Positions 1 to 6,744 of a stretch of DNA of 20,982 nt are shown here, in pieces. The position numbers and the translations under genes are program-made. Position 1 is the stretch's first letter. The number at the start of each line of letters is the position of its first letter. The notes under the pieces are model-generated. The model made no database searches. It was not told where the DNA came from and worked only from the letters and a program-made list of their open reading frames with translations. The DNA comes from Spirochaetaceae bacterium (GTDB taxonomy: Bacteria; Spirochaetota; Spirochaetia; Treponematales; Breznakiellaceae): contig JAITRV010000155.1 of the NCBI GenBank assembly GCA_031288215.1, positions 1 to 20,982 on the forward strand. Reading direction: 5' to 3'.

Positions 1-412
1 TGAAGGAGAGGGACGGGGGAAGCCGCCCTTCGAGGTAGTTCCGTACCCGGCTCTCCAGGCTGTCCGGGCCGTGGACGAGGAGCCCCGGGGGCTTGTTCAG
101 GATGAGGAGCCCCGCCCCCTCCCCGATGATGTTCAGGGCGGAAGGGGCCGGCGGAGAGGCGGGGCGGGCCGGCAGTTCCGGCGCCCCCGGCTTCGGATGA
201 GGCCCCCCGGTTCCGGCAAAGCCGTCTAGGACAATCCGGGCCCCCGCGTGCAGCCGGTCCTCCGCCCGGGCGGGCTTCCCGTCCACCAGGACCCGCCCCT
301 TCCTCATGAGCCGGTGAAGGCTTGAGAGGGGCAGTTCCGGCAGTGCTTTCCGGAGCAGGCGGTCCAGCCTGCGGCCGCCGTCGTCTTCCCCGGCCTGTAA
401 TTCTATAGCCAT
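1..412 (-). CDS. RluA/RluC-family 23S rRNA pseudouridine synthase, N-terminal part
   Basis: Leftward gene whose 5' end is complete (ATG at 412) and whose 3' part lies outside the window; 137 codons are visible. Residues 13-60 look like an S4 RNA-binding domain (RRLDRLLRKALPE followed by GRVLVDGKPA). After a Pro/Ala-rich linker, residues 104-115 (ILNKPPGLLVHG) match the first conserved block of the RluA-type catalytic domain. The family converts uridines in structured RNA to pseudouridine. The catalytic Asp motif (HRLD) lies further on, so activity cannot be judged here. The subfamily (RluC or RluD type) is uncertain. A TATACT -10-like hexamer ends 6 nt before the ATG. Confidence 0.85.
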   Translation of the reverse strand, partial: MAIELQAGEDDGGRRLDRLLRKALPELPLSSLHRLMRKGRVLVDGKPARAEDRLHAGARIVLDGFAGTGGPHPKPGAPELPARPASPPAPSALNIIGEGAGLLILNKPPGLLVHGPDSLESRVRNYLEGRLPPSLSF

Positions 413-418
413 GGATCC

Positions 419-424
419 AGTATA
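419..424 (-). promoter_or_regulatory. Putative -10 element of the leftward pseudouridine synthase gene
   Basis: Read on the minus strand this is TATACT, five of six consensus bases, ending only 6 nt before the ATG at 412. No convincing -35 is visible. If used, transcription would start at or next to the start codon, giving an almost leaderless mRNA. Confidence 0.3.
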
Positions 425-461
425 CCCCTCAAAAGGGCTGAGATGCCAGCGGTTTGGCGCG

Positions 462-494
462 CCTCGCGCAGAGGTACCGTAAAGGCGGCGCGAG
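462..494. repeat. 8-bp inverted repeat between divergent genes
   Basis: CCTCGCGC at 462-469 is repeated in inverted form as GCGCGAGG at 487-494 with a 17-nt spacer, in the 188-bp region between the leftward synthase gene and the rightward operon. It could be an operator or chance in GC-rich DNA. Nothing else is evident in this intergenic stretch apart from the promoter candidates. Confidence 0.25.
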
Positions 495-565
495 GAGGGG
501 CGTATATCCGATGATGCCGTCCCTTTCAAACGCACGCTTTTTGTCCCGGCCTGCCCGCGGGGACC

Positions 566-591
566 TTGACAAATTCGCCGTCCTGGATAAT
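566..591 (+). promoter_or_regulatory. Candidate promoter of the rnf-like operon
   Basis: TTGACA at 566-571 is a perfect -35. GATAAT at 586-591 is a possible -10, but the 14-nt spacer is shorter than ideal; the shifted TAATGG at 588-593 gives 16 nt. The ATG at 601 lies 9 nt after GATAAT and has no ribosome binding site, so a leaderless transcript is possible. Confidence 0.4.
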
Positions 592-600
592 GGTTAAGTA

Positions 601-1089
601 ATGTCGACGGCGGTGGCGATAAACTCAGAATCAGTAAAAGCTTTCTTTGAGAATCCTATCTTCTTATCTTCCGTTTCAAGCTGGCTTTTTTCCCAGCTGG
701 TTAAAACGGTGGTGGTACTTCTCAGATCCCCGGGGAAAAGCATACGGGAGATTCTGGCAACCATTGCATGGCGGACCGGGGGGATGCCCTCCAGTCATTC
801 ATCCCTGGTGGCGGCGATGACCGTATCGGTGGCTTTTAAGGAGGGAATTCAGTCGAATTTGTTTATCGTTTCCTTTTGTTTTGCGATGGTGGTCATGCGG
901 GACGCCATAGGGGTGCGCCGTTCTTCGGGACTCCAGGCCAGGACCCTCAATATGCTGGGACGGTATACCGCTGAAAAGCTGGCGATTGAATATCATCCGG
1001 TGAAGGAAATTCAGGGGCATACCCCCCTGGAAGTGCTGGTGGGGGCCCTCTTGGGTATTTTTATGGCTGCGGCATATACTTTTTTATAG
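601..1089 (+). CDS. Divergent PAP2-family membrane protein (YuiD/DUF212-like)
   Basis: A 162-aa membrane protein matching the YuiD/DUF212 family, distant relatives of PAP2 lipid phosphatases, in length and motifs. Visible signatures are GGMPSSHS at residues 60-67, DAIGVRRSSGLQA at 101-113 and GHTPLEV at 139-145, with hydrophobic segments near 18-42, 85-100 and 145-162. The family resembles acid phosphatases acting on lipid phosphates, but no substrate is established and none is inferred. ATG 601 is the only canonical start before the first motif; no Shine-Dalgarno precedes it. It ends 7 nt before the next gene and is probably the first gene of the rnf-like operon. Confidence 0.85.
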   Translation: MSTAVAINSESVKAFFENPIFLSSVSSWLFSQLVKTVVVLLRSPGKSIREILATIAWRTGGMPSSHSSLVAAMTVSVAFKEGIQSNLFIVSFCFAMVVMRDAIGVRRSSGLQARTLNMLGRYTAEKLAIEYHPVKEIQGHTPLEVLVGALLGIFMAAAYTFL

Positions 1090-1096
1090 GTCTCCT

Positions 1097-2533
1097 ATGG
1101 ATTTCAGGAATTCCTGCCTTGTTCCGGCGGCCCTTTCCCTGCTCCTGGGATTAGGGGTGTGGTATATAATCTTCCGGCTTCTGACTCCGGCCCTGGGAGC
1201 GGGCTATGGGGTGCTTTCCCTGGATGCCGAATACGGGGATCGGATGGTGGGGGAATTATTGAGCCGGGGGGGCTTGGGTAATTACCTTTCCGAATCGACC
1301 CAATGGGTTTTTCTGGACGATTTTGGGGAACTCCTCCGGATCCCCCTGGATACCTACGAGGATCGGGTTACCCCCTTTGACCCCCGGAATGACGGCTACC
1401 CCGAGCGGCTCCGGTCCTTCTTTGTCCATGGGGGGAAGCGGTTCTTCTTCATCCCCCTTCCCCGGGGCCTTATCGGGGCCTCCCCCGGGGAGTTGGAGGA
1501 TCGGGTTGCCCGATGCCTGGGGGATATTCCCTTCCGCCTTGATGCTCCCGCTTCTTCCCGGCCCCTGGGGCTTTATGCCCTCCTCTTTGCCGCCGCTGCC
1601 GCCGCCCTGGTCCTCTTATCCGGCGTTACCCTGGGGGGGATAAGCCTCCTTCCCCTCCTGGGCGCCCTGTGCTCCGGGGGGGCCGGGGGCTTTACCCTGG
1701 CAGCCGTCCTGACCGCCCTTTTCGCCCTGCTCCGGGAACCCCTGGGGGAATTCTTTGTTTCCCGGCGTTACAGCCCCCGGGAGGCCGGCAGGCTTCGGCA
1801 TGAGCCTGCTTTGTTCCGGAGAAACCGGCTCCCGGTTCTCGTGGTAACGGCCCTGTACGGAGGCGTCTGCGTCCTCAGCGGTTTTCCCCTCGCGGCGGGA
1901 ATCGCCGCCCTCCTTTCGTTTGCGCTGATCCTTCCCCTGGCCCTCCGGGCGGGATCAAACCGGGGAGCCGTCCTGGGACATATCCGCTTTGTCCCGGTCC
2001 CCATTTCAGGCCGGTCGATTCAAAGGGGAAGGCCTTTCCGGATCGCGGTTCCCTTTGCCCTGGCCTCCCTGGCAGCCCTGGTACTGCCCCCCCTCCTGGG
2101 TTTCCTGCCCCGGTCCGATTCCGGGGCAGGCCTCGCCTGGACCGGTATGGAGGCTTTTCTTGTGGATTCCTCCGCCTACGAGGCCCATGCCGCATTTCAG
2201 CGGTCCTTTTCCCGGCGGCCCCTCCGGTACGGGGAAGGCCCTTCGGAGGAGGGGGAATACCTCCGGTATCACCGGGGAGCGGACGGCCTTATCGGCGGCG
2301 CCCAACCCGGCGATACCGGAGGGGAAGGGGGGCTTCCCCCCTTCCCCCTGGAGGACCTGACGGCCTTTCTCCGGAGTTCCGGGAGCGGATCCCCGAACAG
2401 CCATACCCGGAAGGAGTTGATCCCGGTCCTGACCGTCCTCCTTTTTTGTGTCCCCGCCCTTTTCCCTGCCCCGGAGAGGCGTAGAAATAAGAGAAAATAT
2501 CTGATATATAATGACAAACGGATTGCCGCATGA
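1097..2533 (+). CDS. Unrecognised polytopic membrane protein coupled to the rnf-like genes
   Basis: 478 aa, family not recognised. Hydrophobic segments lie near residues 8-30, 156-178, 180-213, 246-285, 315-337 and 442-460. Between the first two is a roughly 125-residue hydrophilic part, and a second hydrophilic stretch covers about 340-440, probably extracytoplasmic. The C-terminus is basic (RRRNKRK). No cofactor motif or catalytic signature is visible. It begins 7 nt after the YuiD-like gene without a clear Shine-Dalgarno and overlaps rnfC by 4 nt (ATGA). That coupling suggests a co-made partner of the membrane complex. I infer that it is lineage-specific and could be an accessory subunit or assembly factor. 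Confidence 0.8.
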   Translation: MDFRNSCLVPAALSLLLGLGVWYIIFRLLTPALGAGYGVLSLDAEYGDRMVGELLSRGGLGNYLSESTQWVFLDDFGELLRIPLDTYEDRVTPFDPRNDGYPERLRSFFVHGGKRFFFIPLPRGLIGASPGELEDRVARCLGDIPFRLDAPASSRPLGLYALLFAAAAAALVLLSGVTLGGISLLPLLGALCSGGAGGFTLAAVLTALFALLREPLGEFFVSRRYSPREAGRLRHEPALFRRNRLPVLVVTALYGGVCVLSGFPLAAGIAALLSFALILPLALRAGSNRGAVLGHIRFVPVPISGRSIQRGRPFRIAVPFALASLAALVLPPLLGFLPRSDSGAGLAWTGMEAFLVDSSAYEAHAAFQRSFSRRPLRYGEGPSEEGEYLRYHRGADGLIGGAQPGDTGGEGGLPPFPLEDLTAFLRSSGSGSPNSHTRKELIPVLTVLLFCVPALFPAPERRRNKRKYLIYNDKRIAA

Positions 2534-3840
2534 AAATATATTCTTTCTCCGTCGGGGGAATTGTCGTTGAGGATTCGACGGTCCCTCCCAAGGATGCCAG
2601 TGTTATAGCGTTTCTCCCGGGCCTTTCGGTGATACCCCTGGTTCAGCATACCGGAAGCCGGGCCTATCCCATCGTCTCCGTGGGGGATTTCGTCACCGAG
2701 GGGATGCTCATAGGCCGCTGTCAGGGACCGGGCTCGGCCAATATCCATGCCACCGTTCCGGGCCGGGTGGTCCGGATGGTATCGTGGAAAATGGCCGAGG
2801 GGTATACCAACGATGCCCTGGTGATACGCATGGAAGGGTCCTTTGAAATGCTGGGGAAGCGGCAGGAATGCTATTCCTGGCAGGGCCTTTCCCCCGATGA
2901 ACTGTGCCGGCTTATCTCCGAATGCGGTATCGTGGAAATGGAAGGAATGGGAGAGCCGGCGGCGGATATGATTGCTTCCCTGGGGAAGCTTCCGGAGCCC
3001 TATACCCTGGTGGTCCGCTGTGTGTTTGATGATCCCTGGCTGGCGGCGGACTATACCCTCTGCCGGGAGCGGCTCAAGGCGGTGGCCGAGGGGAGCGTCA
3101 TTACCGCGTTAGCCGCCCGGGTCAGCCGCATCATCTTTGCGGTTTCCCACCGGGAAAAAGACCTGGGGGATAAGCTCATGGCGGAGGCGGCTTCCTTCGG
3201 AATCCCCGTGTCCCTGGTCCCGGTGAGTTCCCGGTATCCCCAGAAGAACCGCCGGGAATTGGAGTATGCCCTCCGGATGTACGGAAAAAAGGAGGCGGTG
3301 GAGTTGGGTTCCCTTTTGATTCTCGGGCCCGCGACCCTGGCGGCGGTTCATGATGCGGTGAAGCTGAGAAAGCCGATCCTGGACCGCTATGTGGCGGTGG
3401 GAGGGTCCGCGGTAAAGACCCCCCAGGTGATGCGGGTCAGGATAGGTACCCGGATAGGGGAGGTCTTTGCCGAATGCGGGGGCTTCATCGATACGCCCCG
3501 GCGGATTGCCACCGGTTCCCCCATCATGGGGCGGTCCGTGGTGGACTTGGACGAGCCCGTGGTCAAGACCACCACCGGGGTTTTTGCTATCCTCCGGAGC
3601 CAGATGGGGGGAACGAGGAAGCGGAACTGTATCGGCTGCGGTGAGTGCCGGACGGTGTGTCCGGTGGGATTGGACCCCGAGGCGCTGTATAAGGGGTGCG
3701 CTACCGAAGAAAACCGGGAATTCCACCTGAAACGGGCCGGGGAATGTCACGGCTGCGGCTGTTGCGAGGTGGTCTGTCCCTCCCGGCTTCCCCTGAGTAC
3801 CGCCATCAGAAACGCTTCCCCCCCAGGGAGCCGCTTATGA
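2530..3840 (+). CDS. rnfC: RnfC-like iron-sulfur subunit, altered nucleotide/FMN site
   Basis: 436 aa. In known Rnf complexes RnfC is the peripheral NADH/FMN subunit that passes electrons to RnfB and ferredoxin. An N-terminal biotinyl-lipoyl-like region (about 25-100, with IPLVQHTGSRAYPIV) and an SLBB-like middle are recognisable, as is TGSPIMG. Two 4Fe-4S motifs are intact: Cys367, 370, 373, 377 and Cys406, 409, 412, 416. The conserved GIVGxGGAGFPT block reads GIVEMEGMGEPA at 133-144, and the ECEPY block appears replaced by VRCVFDDPW at 162-170. NADH oxidation in the usual way is therefore doubtful. It overlaps its neighbours on both sides by 4 nt. Confidence 0.85.
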   Translation: MKIYSFSVGGIVVEDSTVPPKDASVIAFLPGLSVIPLVQHTGSRAYPIVSVGDFVTEGMLIGRCQGPGSANIHATVPGRVVRMVSWKMAEGYTNDALVIRMEGSFEMLGKRQECYSWQGLSPDELCRLISECGIVEMEGMGEPAADMIASLGKLPEPYTLVVRCVFDDPWLAADYTLCRERLKAVAEGSVITALAARVSRIIFAVSHREKDLGDKLMAEAASFGIPVSLVPVSSRYPQKNRRELEYALRMYGKKEAVELGSLLILGPATLAAVHDAVKLRKPILDRYVAVGGSAVKTPQVMRVRIGTRIGEVFAECGGFIDTPRRIATGSPIMGRSVVDLDEPVVKTTTGVFAILRSQMGGTRKRNCIGCGECRTVCPVGLDPEALYKGCATEENREFHLKRAGECHGCGCCEVVCPSRLPLSTAIRNASPPGSRL

Positions 3841-4898
3841 TCAATAAAGAGCCGGTTTTGCTACAGAAACCCCAGGTAAATCTTGCCCGTTCCACCGCAG
3901 CCCGGATGTGGCTGGTGAGTATCTGTGCGGGGATGACGATCCTCCTTTCCTCGGTGACCGATTCCTATCATTCCCTGATCATTGCCCTGAGCGCGGCGGC
4001 CGCGGCGATAGGGACGGAAATGTTGCTTTCCTCCAAAACCAGGGGCTTCACCGTGGGAGACGGAAGCGCCGTTGCCTCCGCCCTGATCCTTACCCTGCTC
4101 CTCCCCAACCAAACCCCGCCGCTTCTGGCTGCCGCGGGAGCGGCTTTTGCCATGGGGGTGGTTAAGTACAGTTATGGCGGCCTGGGGGCAAACTGGGTGA
4201 ACCCCGCCTTGGGGGGGTGGTTCTTTATCCGCCTTTCCTGGCCGGGAATTTTCGACCATGCCCTGGAGGGATCCCCCCTGGCGATCCTGGGGGAAAGCCT
4301 CAAGGGAGGATTTTCCGATCCCCTCGGTTCCCCCCTGGGGATCCTCAAAATAAGGGGCTTCACCGGCAGTACCCTGGGCGGGGCCGTCACCTTCCTCCTG
4401 AACAAGACCATTTTTTCCCTCACCCAGGCGGAATTATCCGAAGGCTATCTGGATCTGCTTATTTTGACCGGTAAGGGGATCATCGCCGACCGGGGCGGTC
4501 TGGCCCTCTTAGTGGGGTCCATTATGCTTATCGCTTCCCAGGTAAGCCGTCCCTGGATATCCGGGGTATTTCTGGGGGTTTATGCCCTCCTGGTCCGGAG
4601 CTTTGGGGCCCTGCCCTTTGGGGGAGGCGTGGGAGAGGGGGACCTGATCTTCGGCCTCTTTTCCGGGGGGATCCTGGCGGCGGCTTTTCTCTTAGCCGCT
4701 GATCCCGTAACGGGACCCAAATCGAATCCCGGTGCGCTGATTTTTGCCGTCCTGGCCGGGGGCTTCACCTATCTTTTCCGGTATAAAGGAAATGAGCCTT
4801 ATGGGGCCTTTTTTGCCCTGTTCCTGCTCAACGTCCTTACTCCCCTGTTCCGGTGTCTGGAAACCCGGATCTTCTACCTGAAACGGAGAGGTTCATGA
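3837..4898 (+). CDS. rnfD: RnfD-like membrane subunit
   Basis: 353 aa, the usual RnfD length, strongly hydrophobic. RnfD/NqrB hallmarks are clear: DGSAVASALILTLLLP near residues 77-92, GGLGANWVNPALGG near 115-128, and DPVTGPKSNPGALIF near the C-terminal third. The flavin attachment motif of the family (D-x-x-S/T-G-A-T) appears as RGFTGST at 173-179, keeping Thr179 but with Arg at the usual Asp position and Ser for Ala. An earlier in-frame start at 3696 would run through rnfC in another frame. ATG 3837 follows a GGGAG and overlaps the rnfC stop, so it is preferred. Confidence 0.88.
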   Translation: MINKEPVLLQKPQVNLARSTAARMWLVSICAGMTILLSSVTDSYHSLIIALSAAAAAIGTEMLLSSKTRGFTVGDGSAVASALILTLLLPNQTPPLLAAAGAAFAMGVVKYSYGGLGANWVNPALGGWFFIRLSWPGIFDHALEGSPLAILGESLKGGFSDPLGSPLGILKIRGFTGSTLGGAVTFLLNKTIFSLTQAELSEGYLDLLILTGKGIIADRGGLALLVGSIMLIASQVSRPWISGVFLGVYALLVRSFGALPFGGGVGEGDLIFGLFSGGILAAAFLLAADPVTGPKSNPGALIFAVLAGGFTYLFRYKGNEPYGAFFALFLLNVLTPLFRCLETRIFYLKRRGS

Positions 4899-5356
4899 TT
4901 CAATTTAAGTGGGACGAGATGTCCGCCCTGAAAGACCCGGGGATTTTTGCGGGGTGGATCGGGGCAATCCTGCTTTTGGGGGGGCTTCTCTGGCTGGGTA
5001 CCCAGGGCATCCGGATGGAGATGACGGCCCGCTCGGTCAACAAGGTGCTGCAGGAAGCGGGGGACCAGCGGCGCATCGGCGCCCCCCGCCCCTTCCGATC
5101 CCTGCCGGATCAGGGGAGCCGGTATGCCCTGTTGAACCAGCCCGGGGGGGCGGTGGTTTTTTCCGTCATGACCGGGGGAGGCGCGCTTCCCTTTGTGGCG
5201 ATGATCTCCCCCGAGGGGATCGTGGAGGAGCTTATCCCCCTGGCGAGAAATCGGGACATGACCCTGGAACAGGTTTCCCCGGGGTTCCTCCAAAGCTATA
5301 TCAGACGCATTGAGGCCGGGGAGGCCTTGATTACATCCCGGGAGGGGAAAAAGTGA
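4895..5356 (+). CDS. rnfG: Short RnfG-like subunit without flavinylation motif
   Basis: 153 aa, against about 190-210 for typical RnfG. A short N-terminal part, one membrane segment (about 17-36) and an extracytoplasmic FMN-binding-domain-like part match RnfG topology, and the position between rnfD and rnfE fits. The covalent-FMN motif SGATxT, the ETPGLG-type segment and most glycine-rich repeats are not seen. The C-terminal end (residues ~110-153) is charged and ends GEALITSREGKK. Assignment rests mainly on synteny and topology, so identity is less sure than for its neighbours. ATG 4895 has a GGAGAGG site and overlaps the rnfD stop. Confidence 0.65.
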   Translation: MIQFKWDEMSALKDPGIFAGWIGAILLLGGLLWLGTQGIRMEMTARSVNKVLQEAGDQRRIGAPRPFRSLPDQGSRYALLNQPGGAVVFSVMTGGGALPFVAMISPEGIVEELIPLARNRDMTLEQVSPGFLQSYIRRIEAGEALITSREGKK

Positions 5357-5988
5357 AAGAGCGTTACCAGACCCATTTATTTTGGGGGACCCAGGCGCCC
5401 CTTTCATCCCTGACCGGGGCGGGCCTTTTCATCATGGCTTCAGGCCGTACCGCCTTTTCCCTGGTTTCCCTGGGGGCGCTCCTGTGGGTCTATGGCTTGA
5501 GCATCATCACCCTCTTCCTGGGGAAACCGCTGCTTCCCCAAAAGGGGAAGTCCGTCCTCCGGATCTTCCTCTCCTCCTTTTTTGCCGGCGCCTATCTCCT
5601 GATCCTGTTCCTGTTAAACCCCCTCTTGGCTATGGAATGTACCTTTTTTATCATCCTCACCCCGGCGGCCTGTATCGGCTCGGAAATAATCGACCGGGTG
5701 GAAACCCTGGAGCCGGAGGATGCCCTGAGCAGGGCCCTGCTGGAGGCCCTGGTCCTCGGGGGCCTGGGCTTTGCCATAGCCCTCATCCGGGAACCCTTAG
5801 GCTTTGGTTCCCTCTCGGTTCCGGGAGGCCCCTGGGGCTTTGTGGAACTCTTCAGCAATGATGAGGATGCTTTTGTTCCCCTCAGGATAATAGCGAGTTC
5901 CGCCGGGGCCTTTTTTCTGCTGGGGTACGGCTTGGCCCTTTTCCGGTACTACAAAAACCGGCTCAACGAATCGGAGGATTTAGAATGA
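5353..5988 (+). CDS. rnfE: RnfE-like membrane subunit
   Basis: 211 aa polytopic membrane protein of the RnfE/RnfA/NqrD/NqrE type. IREPLGFGSL (145-154) matches the conserved IREIxGxGxL block of RnfE, and LTPAACIGSE (102-111) lies where the conserved VTNC motif is expected, keeping Cys107. The first conserved block, LGLCP in the family, here reads LTGAGLF (20-26) without cysteine. In Rnf/NQR complexes the two cysteines of this subunit and two of RnfA hold a membrane-embedded iron centre. Start is GTG 5353 after a GGAGGGG site, overlapping the rnfG stop by 4 nt. Confidence 0.82.
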   Translation: MKERYQTHLFWGTQAPLSSLTGAGLFIMASGRTAFSLVSLGALLWVYGLSIITLFLGKPLLPQKGKSVLRIFLSSFFAGAYLLILFLLNPLLAMECTFFIILTPAACIGSEIIDRVETLEPEDALSRALLEALVLGGLGFAIALIREPLGFGSLSVPGGPWGFVELFSNDEDAFVPLRIIASSAGAFFLLGYGLALFRYYKNRLNESEDLE

Positions 5989-6581
5989 GCGCGCTGGGGG
6001 CTTTAGGGGTCCTTTCCGGTCTTTCCCTTAATCTGGTGCTTCAATTCGGCCTGGGAATTCGCCGGGCGGCCCTTCAGGAGGAGGAAGAAGAGGATGTGTT
6101 CCGGTTTTCGCCGCTTCCCTGGGGGATCATCTTCCTTTCCGTTCCCCTTTTATGGTTTTTTTTCGCCTCTATCGTGGCGCCCCTCTCCCTGGGGAGCTTT
6201 GAATACCTCCTGGTCTTTCCCCTCTGCGCCCTGACTGCCGGAGGCCTTGAAAGAGCCGCGGGCCGTTTTTTTCCCCAATTCGTAACGGACCCGTCCCTGT
6301 TTAATCCCCGGACCGCCTATAACTGCCTGCTCCCGGCGGCCCTGATGGTTGTCATCGGCTTGGCCGTATCCCTGGTGGATGCGGTGGTTCTCTCCCTGGG
6401 CTTTTCCCTGGGGATTTTCCTGGCCTTCCTGATCCTCCGGGAGATCCGCCGGCGGGCTTCCCTGGAACGGGTCCCCCGGCTGCTCCGGGGGGCGCCGCTG
6501 ATGCTGATAAGCTTGGGATTGCTTTCCCTGATCTTTTCTTCCCTGGGGTTTATATGTATGCGTATCCTTGGATACTATTAG
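5985..6581 (+). CDS. rnfA: RnfA-like membrane subunit
   Basis: 198 aa, close to the usual 190-200 for RnfA. Family features are NLVLQFGLGI (16-25), AYNCLL (111-116, keeping Cys114 of the TTNC motif) and EIRRR...RVPRLLRGAP (about 153-171), which resembles the RnfA IRERL...VPxxxRG block. The first cysteine motif LGLCPF is LGIRRA (23-28), so Arg26 stands in for the iron-ligand Cys. An acidic run QEEEEED (31-37) occupies the following loop. It overlaps rnfE by 4 nt with a GGAGG site. No rnfB follows, which is unusual for an rnfCDGEA order. Confidence 0.82.
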   Translation: MSALGALGVLSGLSLNLVLQFGLGIRRAALQEEEEEDVFRFSPLPWGIIFLSVPLLWFFFASIVAPLSLGSFEYLLVFPLCALTAGGLERAAGRFFPQFVTDPSLFNPRTAYNCLLPAALMVVIGLAVSLVDAVVLSLGFSLGIFLAFLILREIRRRASLERVPRLLRGAPLMLISLGLLSLIFSSLGFICMRILGYY

Positions 6582-6595
6582 GAGGCTTGGGTACT

Positions 6596-6640
6596 ATGAG
6601 AAGGGTGGATAATTTGAGAAGAATGGATAATTTTTTTTAG
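6596..6640 (+). CDS. Possible 14-codon micro-ORF after rnfA
   Basis: AGGAGG at 6580-6585 overlaps the rnfA stop and sits 10 nt before ATG 6596, which opens a reading frame MRRVDNLRRMDNFF ending at TAG 6638-6640. The peptide is two copies of a six-residue unit, encoded by the 18-bp tandem repeat. It could be a leader peptide, a tiny subunit or chance. The good Shine-Dalgarno and the repeat period of exactly six codons are the only support. Confidence 0.3.
   Translation: MRRVDNLRRMDNFF
6598..6633 (+). repeat. 18-bp tandem direct repeat, two copies
   Basis: GAGAAGGGTGGATAATTT (6598-6615) is followed directly by GAGAAGAATGGATAATTT (6616-6633), two mismatches in 18, then a T-run. It lies in the AT-rich 163-bp gap between rnfA and the GH57 gene. 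Each copy contains GGATAAT, resembling a -10 element. The rest of the gap holds a weak TTGACT (6653-6658) and TAGAAT (6681-6686), spaced 22 nt, too far for a standard promoter. Confidence 0.8.
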
Positions 6641-6744
6641 AATTTTTGTATTTTGACTTTTAAGGGAGAGAAAAAAAGTCTAGAATAGAAGAACCGGAAG
6701 TGGTTTGTTCCTCGAACCGGATGGGTAGGTAAGGACGGTTTTGG

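Noticed and set aside
1323..2748. Several 60-160 codon frames on both strands overlapping the 1097-2533 gene
   Set aside because: Proline/glycine-rich shadow frames typical of GC-rich DNA, lacking start sites and family signals; the 478-aa frame has membrane segments and coupled boundaries.
3696..3836. 47-codon upstream extension of rnfD
   Set aside because: It reads the iron-sulfur part of rnfC in another frame; RnfD homology and a GGGAG site place the start at 3837.
6653..6686. TTGACT and TAGAAT as a promoter for the GH57 gene
   Set aside because: The spacer is 22 nt, too long for a standard sigma-70 promoter; kept only as a note.
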